Below are positions 7,438 to 13,451 of a stretch of DNA of 19,214 nt, in pieces; the first letter of the stretch is position 1; each line of letters begins with the position of its first letter. The stretch lies in NCBI GenBank assembly GCA_964517175.1, contig CAZFBU010000083.1:1-19214 (forward strand), read 5' to 3'. Below the pieces are notes generated by a model. That model ran no database searches, was not told where the DNA came from, and saw nothing but the letters and a program-made list of their open reading frames with translations. Origin of the DNA: JADJNW01 sp964517175. Lineage in GTDB: Bacteria; Bacteroidota; Bacteroidia; Chitinophagales; Saprospiraceae. The translations under genes and the position numbers were made by a program.

Positions 7438-8241
7438 TTAGGCGCTCATGCGCAGCGCTTCCTCTATTTTCTGGATTTTGTGAACGGGTTCGGCGCTGGG
7501 GGCAGGCGCAAATAAATTCCCCGCTTCCCGGTCGTCGTAGATTTCGACCCGAAGTTCCGCAGCCAGCGTCTTGGCCATATCGCCCATGGAGCGGGCATAG
7601 CGTTCGTTTTTGCCCATTGCCATGAACAGGTCAATCACGCCTACGCGAATCATTTCGTAGCGGTCCACCTGCATGAGAAGCTGGCGCTGGGTTTTACCAT
7701 TGAAAGCTTTGCCACTGTTTTGCGCCAGTTCGCGCAATTCGCGAGTAGAGTAGCCCATGATTTCGGCGCGATGTCGCCACCAGTACGTGGAACTACCACC
7801 GTTGCGGTCTTCATAAAGCCGCCGATGCCGCTGTTCGCAGCGTTCCTGATAGGAAACCGAACACATGGCGCGCACCAGATCCAGCAGCGCGGTCATTTGT
7901 TCTTTGTCAAATAATTCCGACCGATCCGGCTGCTCTTCCATGGATAAGAGCCATTTGGCGTACTTCGCTTTCACCTTGCTGTTGGAATGCAGCGTAATCA
8001 GCTTCGCCAATTCGAGGGAAAGATAATAATCATCAATCAAAGGGGATTCCTGCTGCTTGCGGGGAGCGTAGTCCTGCATTTTGGCAGGTTTGCGAATGCC
8101 ATCGGCAAATTCGTACACATCCTGCAGCCACTTGCGCACATTTGTGGCATAGTGATGGTCCAATAGCTGGAGCGCCTGGTGCAAGCTCGTTGCGGTAACC
8201 ACTTTGGTGCCTTTTTTGCTGATCAGAATTTGTAAATCCAT
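7438..8241 (-). CDS. AntA/AntB-like antirepressor or DNA-binding protein
   Basis: The 267-residue protein has an N-terminal domain at about 13-102 that resembles phage AntA/AntB antirepressors: TATSLHQALQLLDHHYATNVRKWL, a variable loop, then DDYYLSLELAKLITLHSNSKVKAKYAKWLL (the YYLTLDMAKEL...KGRQARRYF pattern of that family). The C-terminal half is charged and helical, with YWWRHRAEIMGYSTRELREL and MIRVGVIDLFMAMGKNERYAR, and is not recognised. There are no phage genes nearby, so it may be a domesticated regulator. It is read leftward, facing the permease, with 33 bases between the two stops and no hairpin terminator. A perfect TATTTTTG promoter element lies 20 bases before the start codon. Family assignment is by pattern only. 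Confidence 0.7.
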   Translation of the reverse strand: MDLQILISKKGTKVVTATSLHQALQLLDHHYATNVRKWLQDVYEFADGIRKPAKMQDYAPRKQQESPLIDDYYLSLELAKLITLHSNSKVKAKYAKWLLSMEEQPDRSELFDKEQMTALLDLVRAMCSVSYQERCEQRHRRLYEDRNGGSSTYWWRHRAEIMGYSTRELRELAQNSGKAFNGKTQRQLLMQVDRYEMIRVGVIDLFMAMGKNERYARSMGDMAKTLAAELRVEIYDDREAGNLFAPAPSAEPVHKIQKIEEALRMSA

Positions 8242-8261
8242 GATATATTGCTATTTGTAAA

Positions 8262-8269
8262 CAAAAATA
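8262..8269 (-). promoter_or_regulatory. Candidate -7 promoter element of the antirepressor-like gene
   Basis: Read on the minus strand the bases are TATTTTTG, a perfect match to the Bacteroidota -7 consensus TAnnTTTG, 20 bases before the start codon at 8241. No convincing -33 TTG is present at the normal distance, and the surroundings are AT-rich, so chance is possible. Confidence 0.4.
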
Positions 8270-8343
8270 CATAAATTGTTTTAAAATAGAAAATTAAAAA
8301 CAAAAAATTAACAGAGAAATAACACCGGCGCGCTGTTTTAAGA

Positions 8344-8373
8344 CAATTGCTCACAATTGCAATTGGTTGCAAT
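8344..8373. promoter_or_regulatory. Cluster of CAATTG palindromes, candidate operator
   Basis: Three CAATTG palindromes start at 8344, 8354 and 8360. The last two overlap a 7-bp perfect inverted repeat ATTGCAA-TTGG-TTGCAAT (8356-8373). The cluster sits in the 285-base divergent region between the antirepressor-like gene and the coiled-coil protein gene. Dyads of this kind often bind dimeric regulators; autoregulation by the neighbouring DNA-binding protein is a guess. Confidence 0.35.
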
Positions 8374-8526
8374 AATTTGAATAACAGGTTTTTATGTGTT
8401 TAAAAAGAGGGGGAGAGTCAAAATATCAACTGATTATACAATTTTTGGAATACCCCTGCCGTTTAACATGACAATAGGTAAAACGCTTTATTAGATAGGT
8501 AATTTTAAAACAAAATTTTCAACATC

Positions 8527-9570
8527 ATGTCAACCAACAATCCTTATTCGAACCCAGGTTCGAACCCAAATCAACCACAACAAACGCCTTCCACCAATCA
8601 GAGTTCGGGTGGCGGCAACAAAACCGGGTTCATCGTAGCCATTGCCATTCTGGCGATCGCAGCTATTGCACTTTTGGTAACGACCATCACGCAGAGCAAA
8701 GCCAAAACAGAACTGGCTTCGTCTTTGAGCGAAACGGAACAGTTGAAAAAAGAACTGGAAGAACAGTACTACTCCGCACTTTCCGAACTGGAAGAGATGC
8801 GCACGAGCAATGACGAACTGAACGCCATCATTGAGCAGCAAAAAGAAGAACTGACGGCTCAGAAAAATCGCATCAATGATTTGCTGCGCGACAGCCGAAA
8901 CCTCTCCTCTGCCAGACAGGAGCTGAAAAACCTGAGAGCACAGGTAGAGCAGTATGTGGCGGAAATCAACCAACTGCGCGAGCAAAACGAAGAGTTGCTG
9001 GCAGAAAACACCCAGCTTTCGGATGTCAATACGGAGTTGAAGACAAACCTGGATTCTTCGCGCTACGCTTACCAGCAGTCGGAATCGGTACGTGCTGCGT
9101 TGGTCAGCGAGAAAGAATCGCTGGAAGAAACCAAAGCAAGACTGTCGAAAAAGGTAACTTTCGCCTCCATGATCAAAGTAACGGATTTGGAAGCAGAAGG
9201 GTACAAAACGCGCAACAACGGAAAACTCAGCAAAAACCGCCGCGCGAGCAATATCGATCAGGTGCAGATTTGCTTTAACACCACGACGAACGAAGTAGCG
9301 GAACCCGGCACGGAGGTTTATCACATTCGCATCGTTGATCCGCAGGGCACAACGCTGCAAATGGCAGACCTCGGCTCCGGCTACCTCAAGAGCATGACCA
9401 ACGGCGATGAAATTCCTTACACGATGGCAAAGGAGTTTAATTACAACCAGAAAGCCCAGCAGCTTTGCTCCACCTGGAAGCCCAGCAACGCTTTCACGGA
9501 AGGCGCTTACAAAGTGGAAGTTTATAACAAAGGTTATTTGGCGGGTTCTACCGTCTTTGAGTTGAAATAA
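8527..9570 (+). CDS. Membrane-anchored coiled-coil protein of unknown function
   Basis: The 347-residue protein has four parts. Residues 1-33 are a low-complexity N/P/Q/S/G-rich tail without charge. Residues 34-55 form a single membrane helix (GFIVAIAILAIAAIALLVTTI). Residues about 57-215 are a long coiled coil rich in E, K, Q and L (ELEEMRTSNDELNAIIEQQK and similar). Residues about 218-347 are a compact domain of beta pattern (EVYHIRIVDPQGTTL ending AYKVEVYNKGYLAGSTVFELK) with two cysteines. Its topology suggests a cytoplasmic tail with the coiled coil and domain in the periplasm. The last domain may be Ig-like. I do not recognise a named family. It is a single gene, closed by a terminator at 9593-9630. 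Confidence 0.85.
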   Translation: MSTNNPYSNPGSNPNQPQQTPSTNQSSGGGNKTGFIVAIAILAIAAIALLVTTITQSKAKTELASSLSETEQLKKELEEQYYSALSELEEMRTSNDELNAIIEQQKEELTAQKNRINDLLRDSRNLSSARQELKNLRAQVEQYVAEINQLREQNEELLAENTQLSDVNTELKTNLDSSRYAYQQSESVRAALVSEKESLEETKARLSKKVTFASMIKVTDLEAEGYKTRNNGKLSKNRRASNIDQVQICFNTTTNEVAEPGTEVYHIRIVDPQGTTLQMADLGSGYLKSMTNGDEIPYTMAKEFNYNQKAQQLCSTWKPSNAFTEGAYKVEVYNKGYLAGSTVFELK

Positions 9571-9592
9571 GCAATTTCCCAAAAATAAACAC

Positions 9593-9630
9593 AGGCGTCG
9601 GGGTCGTTCTTGAAATGGCTCCGGCGTTTT
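9593..9630 (+). terminator. Rho-independent terminator after the coiled-coil gene
   Basis: A 13-base arm at 9596-9608 pairs with 9614-9626 around a 5-base loop, with several G-U pairs, and four T follow at once (9627-9630). It lies 23 bases after the stop codon. Confidence 0.7.
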
Positions 9631-9668
9631 CATTTGGTTTCGGTACAACAAAATACCGCTTCAGTAGT

Positions 9669-9676
9669 TACGTTTG
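9669..9676 (+). promoter_or_regulatory. Candidate -7 promoter element of the DUF2452 operon
   Basis: TACGTTTG matches TAnnTTTG exactly and lies 28 bases before the ATG at 9705, just downstream of the preceding terminator, where an operon promoter is expected. No TTG at standard -33 spacing is seen. A small dyad CGGTA-N8-TACCG (9641-9658) lies where a regulator could bind. Confidence 0.5.
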
Positions 9677-9704
9677 AAGAAGCTACAGGGAAATTTTGAA
9701 GACT

Positions 9705-10163
9705 ATGAGCGAGAAAAACAAAGACGAGATTATCAATCCGATTGACCCGGACAAAATAGCGGAAAATCCACATCTGTTGCCCTATGCCCACACGGTTGGG
9801 GGCGTACCCATCAAGCCCATTGATAAAGGCAGGGTGAAGGGCGTAGCTGTACGGGCAATGTACGAACAGACCGACGCGCAGCTCGGGCAGATAAAAAAAC
9901 AGATCGAACTCCTGGCGCAGCAGGCAAAAGCCATTCAGGATCGGGTGAAAATTTCCGAGATGATTTATCAGGCGGACGCCAGTTTCAAACCGCTGATTGG
10001 GCAAATTTATCATTTGTACGAAAAGAAAGACGGCACGCACGTTCTTTCTATGGTAGCGCCGGAAGAATGGGGCCGTTCCATGCCGTATGAATTCGTTGCC
10101 TCGGTAAAGCTGCAAGCCGACCACACCTGGCAAGTGCTGGAAAGCAATGTAGATCGTGGCTGA
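9705..10163 (+). CDS. DUF2452 family protein
   Basis: The 152-residue cytoplasmic protein fits DUF2452 almost end to end: NPIDPDKIAENPHLLPYAHTVG at the N-terminus, KGRVKGVAVRAMYEQTDAQL, a helical section of about 30 residues (LGQIKKQIELLAQQAKAIQDR), then FKPLIGQIYHLYEKKDGTHVLSMVAPEEWG and a short beta C-terminus. The family is common in Bacteroidota and has no established function. The ATG at 9705 is chosen over a TTG three codons upstream. The next gene begins 24 bases after the stop, so the two are probably one transcript. No signal peptide or membrane segment is present. Confidence 0.88.
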   Translation: MSEKNKDEIINPIDPDKIAENPHLLPYAHTVGGVPIKPIDKGRVKGVAVRAMYEQTDAQLGQIKKQIELLAQQAKAIQDRVKISEMIYQADASFKPLIGQIYHLYEKKDGTHVLSMVAPEEWGRSMPYEFVASVKLQADHTWQVLESNVDRG

Positions 10164-10187
10164 TTCTTATTACTTAAATCTTTTCCC

Positions 10188-10556
10188 ATGTTGCTTACCA
10201 TATCCCTTGCGCTGCTCTCCTGGCTATTACAGCCAACTGCCGAACCGCTGGTTGCCTGGCTGGATGAAACGGAGTACGAATTTGGCGACATTCCGCACAA
10301 CGAGCCGGTGCAGCACACTTTTTCATTCAAAAATATCAGCGGCGAAGCGCTTACGATCGACAATGTGCGCACCTCCTGTGGCTGTACCGGTACCACCTGG
10401 AATGCCGCGGCCGTTCCGGTGGATTCGGTCGGTACCATTGTGCTGGAATTTGATGCCAAACAAACCGGGTACTTCCGCAAATATGCGCGGGTATTTTTCA
10501 CTGGGCAGCGCCGGGCCGAACGGCTCTGGGTGACGGGATACGTGTTGGAAGAATAA
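10188..10556 (+). CDS. Secreted DUF1573 protein
   Basis: The 122-residue protein starts with a short hydrophobic signal-like segment (MLLTISLALLSWLLQPTAEP). The rest is one DUF1573 domain: YEFGDIPHNEPVQHTFSFKNISGEALTIDNVRTSCGCTGTTWN, with the family CxC pair in TSCGCT, then IVLEFDAKQTGYFRKYARVFF. DUF1573 is an Ig-like ASH/HYDIN-type fold, widespread in exported Bacteroidota proteins, with unknown function. Being short and single-domain, it is probably periplasmic; the signal peptide is shorter and less basic than usual. It shares an operon with the DUF2452 gene and is followed by a terminator at 10630-10660. Confidence 0.85.
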   Translation: MLLTISLALLSWLLQPTAEPLVAWLDETEYEFGDIPHNEPVQHTFSFKNISGEALTIDNVRTSCGCTGTTWNAAAVPVDSVGTIVLEFDAKQTGYFRKYARVFFTGQRRAERLWVTGYVLEE

Positions 10557-10629
10557 GCACTATCACCCCCACAAACGAACGCATGAAAAACCATTGGTCG
10601 AGAAAAGCAGACCACTCATCCAATCTTCC

Positions 10630-10660
10630 TCCGGTTCTGCCTCACTCCAACCGGGTTTTT
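10630..10660 (+). terminator. Rho-independent terminator before lepB
   Basis: CCGGTT (10631-10636) pairs with AACCGG (10649-10654) around a 12-base loop, with one extra T-G pair outside, followed by five T (10656-10660). It ends the DUF2452-DUF1573 operon and directly precedes the lepB promoter element. Confidence 0.6.
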
Positions 10661-10664
10661 CGTT

Positions 10665-10672
10665 TATATTTG
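10665..10672 (+). promoter_or_regulatory. Candidate -7 promoter element of lepB
   Basis: TATATTTG is a perfect TAnnTTTG match, placed 58 bases before the lepB start and 4 bases after a terminator T-run. The expected -33 TTG is absent at the standard distance. Transcription would start near 10678-10680. Confidence 0.6.
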
Positions 10673-10681
10673 CAGCCAGTG

Positions 10682-10703
10682 TCGCTAATGTTTGCGTTAG
10701 CGG
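10682..10703 (+). promoter_or_regulatory. Hairpin in the predicted lepB 5' leader
   Basis: CGCTAATG (10683-10690) and CGTTAGCG (10695-10702) pair over eight bases with one wobble, around a TTTG loop, and T10682-G10703 can extend it. No T-run follows, so it is not a terminator. It would sit within a few bases of the mRNA 5' end, where stems can slow decay. Confidence 0.4.
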
Positions 10704-10730
10704 TTATTTCTTGGTTATAAAATACACACG

Positions 10731-12335
10731 ATGAGCGTACTCATTTTTTTCATAATTGGCTACATTTTACTGAGCATCAGTTTGTTTTTTCTGTTTCCGA
10801 AAGCGGATGAAGCCGGGTGGAAGGGCTTGGTTCCGGGCTTGAATTTTGTCGTTTGGGCAAAAATTATCGGACGCAAACCAGCTTATGCCGCGTGGTTGTT
10901 GTTTCCGATCGTCAATTTTTTCATCTACGCCGGTATGTGCATCGATATGGTGCGATCTTTCCGGCATTATACTTTTTGGGAAAGCGTGCTGGCGGTGATC
11001 GGCGCTCCATTCTTCTTTTTCTACCTGGCATTTCAGAATAAGGAAACATACGACGGACCCACGGTCGTAAAAGAACGCGAATTCCACCAGCAACTCGAAG
11101 AAGCAAAGGAAGCCAACAATCGCCGGCAGTTGAGCAAGCTCCAGGCGAGCAATCCCTACAAAAAAGGAGCCGTGCGCGAATGGACCGAAGCCATTATTTT
11201 CGCTGTATTTGCGGCAGCATTCATCCGCATGTTCCTGATCGAGGCGTACGTCATTCCGACCTCCTCCATGGAGGACTCCCTGCTGGTGGGCGATTTCCTC
11301 TTTGTGAGCAAAGCGCATTACGGTATTCGCACGCCACAAACGGTAGCGATGATACCGCTCCTGCACAATCGCGTGCCCGTTTTTGGCGGCGAATCTTACC
11401 TCGAGAATCCGAAATTGCCTTATTATCGAATGCCTGCCATTGAGACAATTGACCGCAACGATATGATTGTTTTCAACTACCCGGAAGGCGACAGCGTATA
11501 TATTTTCCCGGAACGAACCTGGAGCATCCATGACTACCGGCGCGGAACCATATCGCCAATGCGCGCTCAGCAGATCAAAAACGGACGCGCAAAACTGGTC
11601 ACGCGACCGATGGATAAAAAAGACCACTACATCAAGCGGGCGGTAGCCATTGCCGGCGATAGTGTCGAAATACGCGACCGCCAGTTGTACATCAACGGGC
11701 AACCCGCGCAAAATCCCTCGAAGCTGCAGTATATGCACATTGTCACTACGCCAAACGGGCAGATCAACACCCGCAACTTCGCAGACTGGGGCATTTCTAC
11801 CGAAGACCGGATGCAGGAATCCGCCAACCAAATGCTGCTGATACTGACCGAGGAGCAGAAGGAAAAAATTCGAGCCATGGATTCGGGCATTACGATTGAT
11901 TATATCGATACCCAGATCATGGACTCCGGTTCCAGCAAACTCTTTCCCGGTGATCCTAAGATCAACTCCGGCTGGACGGTGGACGACTTCGGGCCGGTCT
12001 GGGTGCCCAAAAAAGGCGTGACCGTACCAGTCAACGAATCGAATATCGCACTCTATCAGCGCATCATCGATGTTTATGAAGACAACGACTTTGCCATGCG
12101 CGGCGGCAAAATTTACATCAACGGCGAAGAAGCAACCGAATATACTTTCAAGATGGACTACTACTGGGCAATGGGCGACAACCGCCACAACTCGGAAGAC
12201 TCCCGCGTCTGGGGCTTTGTACCCGAAGACCACATCGTGGGCAAGCCGCTGTTCATCTGGTTCTCGCTCAAGGAAGGGCAACTGAGCAAGGGCATCAACT
12301 GGAAGCGTATTTTTACATCGGCAACGAAGAAATAA
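10731..12335 (+). CDS. lepB: Signal peptidase I with N-terminal DUF5684-like membrane domain
   Basis: This membrane serine protease removes signal peptides from Sec- and Tat-exported proteins. Residues about 1-105 form a multi-helix membrane domain (AGWKGLVPGLNFVVWAKIIGR, then AWLLFPIVNFFIYAGM) resembling DUF5684, which I associate with Bacteroidota LepB proteins. A charged linker follows, then the anchoring helix (AIIFAVFAAAFIRMFLIEAYVI) and the protease. Catalytic S179 lies in IPTSSMEDSLLVGD and catalytic K302 in YIKRAVAIAGDSVEI. The box E motif MGDNRHNSEDSRVWGFVP starts at M481. The 534 residues exceed the E. coli enzyme (324) because of the N-terminal domain and insertions between the catalytic boxes (about 200-270 and 325-465). 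It has its own promoter and terminator. Confidence 0.96.
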   Translation: MSVLIFFIIGYILLSISLFFLFPKADEAGWKGLVPGLNFVVWAKIIGRKPAYAAWLLFPIVNFFIYAGMCIDMVRSFRHYTFWESVLAVIGAPFFFFYLAFQNKETYDGPTVVKEREFHQQLEEAKEANNRRQLSKLQASNPYKKGAVREWTEAIIFAVFAAAFIRMFLIEAYVIPTSSMEDSLLVGDFLFVSKAHYGIRTPQTVAMIPLLHNRVPVFGGESYLENPKLPYYRMPAIETIDRNDMIVFNYPEGDSVYIFPERTWSIHDYRRGTISPMRAQQIKNGRAKLVTRPMDKKDHYIKRAVAIAGDSVEIRDRQLYINGQPAQNPSKLQYMHIVTTPNGQINTRNFADWGISTEDRMQESANQMLLILTEEQKEKIRAMDSGITIDYIDTQIMDSGSSKLFPGDPKINSGWTVDDFGPVWVPKKGVTVPVNESNIALYQRIIDVYEDNDFAMRGGKIYINGEEATEYTFKMDYYWAMGDNRHNSEDSRVWGFVPEDHIVGKPLFIWFSLKEGQLSKGINWKRIFTSATKK

Positions 12336-12366
12336 AAATCCGACCGCATGTCTGGTCTGGTGAGGT

Positions 12367-12404
12367 AAGGGCTGTTCGCAATTTTCAACGAATAGCCTTT
12401 ATTT
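12367..12404 (+). terminator. Rho-independent terminator after lepB
   Basis: AAGGGCTGTTCG (12367-12378) pairs with CGAATAGCCTTT (12389-12400) over twelve bases with two G-U pairs, around a 10-base loop. T-rich bases (TTTATTTGTTT) follow. It lies 31 bases after the lepB stop. Confidence 0.75.
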
Positions 12405-12461
12405 GTTTGGTTCAAAAGCAACTACGTTCGCGATTTTCTTACAAAATGAAATTTTTTCTGT

Positions 12462-12469
12462 TAAATTTG
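12462..12469 (+). promoter_or_regulatory. Candidate -7 promoter element of the amidase gene
   Basis: TAAATTTG is a perfect TAnnTTTG match, 39 bases before the ATG at 12509 and after the lepB terminator. No clear -33 TTG; the surroundings are AT-rich, so the call rests on motif and position. Confidence 0.5.
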
Positions 12470-12508
12470 AGTCATTCAAATTAAAAATCAGCAAAAAACC
12501 TAACTTCC

Positions 12509-13408
12509 ATGTTCAGCAAAATATTTAACGCTATAAAATCCATGTTCTCGGCGCTTTTCGGTGGTAAGAGTGACGACAAAAGCACACCTCCGGCCCGCCC
12601 GAAACCAGGCACAACGGACGACAAACCACCCCAGGACGCCGCAGAACTCCCCAAAGATACCCTGATTATCGTGACGGATGAGGAAAAACCAATTGACCTC
12701 AAACCAGTGAATGAAGGGGAAGAAGAATTTCTCGATGAAGTAACGCCTGTGCAACCCGACGCGCCCACTCCGCCGGAAGAATCGGGGCGCAAACAGCGCT
12801 ACCTCTGGTGCCTCGACAACGGGCACGGCAGCCAAACGCCCGGCAAACGCTCGCCGGAATTTGAGTTTGATGGCGAAAAGCTCCGACTACTCGAGTATCG
12901 TTTTAATCGCGACATGGTGGCTCGCATCATCGAACGCCTGGAAGCGGAAGGTGTGGCTTATTTCAATGTGGTGCCGGAAGTGGAAATTGGCGATTTTTTG
13001 CAGGGGCGCGTTGATCGGGCGAACAACAAGGAATCCGATTTACCGAAGCTCTTTGTTTCCATTCATGCCAATGCTTCGCGGGCAGCGAATATGAACAGTT
13101 GGGGTGCCGACAGCGCGCGCGGCATCGAAACCTGGCATCACGCCAATAGCCGAAAGGGCACTAAAATGGCGGCTATTTTCCAGCGGCATCTGATTGCAAA
13201 AACCGGATTTGTCAATCGTCACCTCAAAACGACCGAGCAAACCAATCTCTTTGTCTTGCGCAAGACCAATATGCCGGCTATCTTGACGGAAAATGGTTTT
13301 TACAACAACCGCTTCGAAGCGCTTGAGTTGATGAAAGATGAAGTGCGCCAGCAAATTGCGGATGCTCACGTGGAAGCAATTCTCGAAATCGAACGGGATG
13401 GCTTGTAA
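12509..13408 (+). CDS. N-acetylmuramoyl-L-alanine amidase (Amidase_3), no signal peptide
   Basis: This zinc enzyme cuts the bond between N-acetylmuramic acid and the peptide stem of peptidoglycan. The 299-residue protein has an Amidase_3 domain at about 95-297 with all expected residues: H106 in DNGHGSQTPGK, E129 in LLEYRFNRD, H186 in FVSIHANA, and catalytic E261 in AILTENGFYNN. Instead of a signal peptide it begins MFSKIFNAIKSMFSALFGGK, which fits an amphipathic membrane-binding helix, followed by an acidic, proline-rich linker (about 22-92). How it reaches the wall is unclear: it could act at the inner face, use another export route, or be released by lysis as phage and tailocin amidases are. 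It seems to be transcribed alone. Confidence 0.92.
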   Translation: MFSKIFNAIKSMFSALFGGKSDDKSTPPARPKPGTTDDKPPQDAAELPKDTLIIVTDEEKPIDLKPVNEGEEEFLDEVTPVQPDAPTPPEESGRKQRYLWCLDNGHGSQTPGKRSPEFEFDGEKLRLLEYRFNRDMVARIIERLEAEGVAYFNVVPEVEIGDFLQGRVDRANNKESDLPKLFVSIHANASRAANMNSWGADSARGIETWHHANSRKGTKMAAIFQRHLIAKTGFVNRHLKTTEQTNLFVLRKTNMPAILTENGFYNNRFEALELMKDEVRQQIADAHVEAILEIERDGL

Positions 13409-13451
13409 ATCTTAGTTTTATTGCAAATTCTTAAAATTTGGACACCCAGGT

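Noticed and set aside
8530..9651. 373-codon open frame on the minus strand
   Set aside because: It lies opposite the coiled-coil gene. The F/Q/R-rich translation is what antisense of E/K/L-rich codons gives.
9696..9704. TTG as the start of the DUF2452 protein
   Set aside because: An ATG three codons later leaves the conserved part intact and is the more usual start.
10767..12281. 504-codon open frame on the minus strand
   Set aside because: It is exactly antisense to lepB, whose catalytic motifs are complete. The antisense translation has odd composition and no domain.
13424..13440. CAAATT-CTTAA-AATTTG dyad as promoter or terminator for the hydrolase gene
   Set aside because: The stem is only A-T rich and six bases long, with no T-run and no correctly spaced TAnnTTTG.
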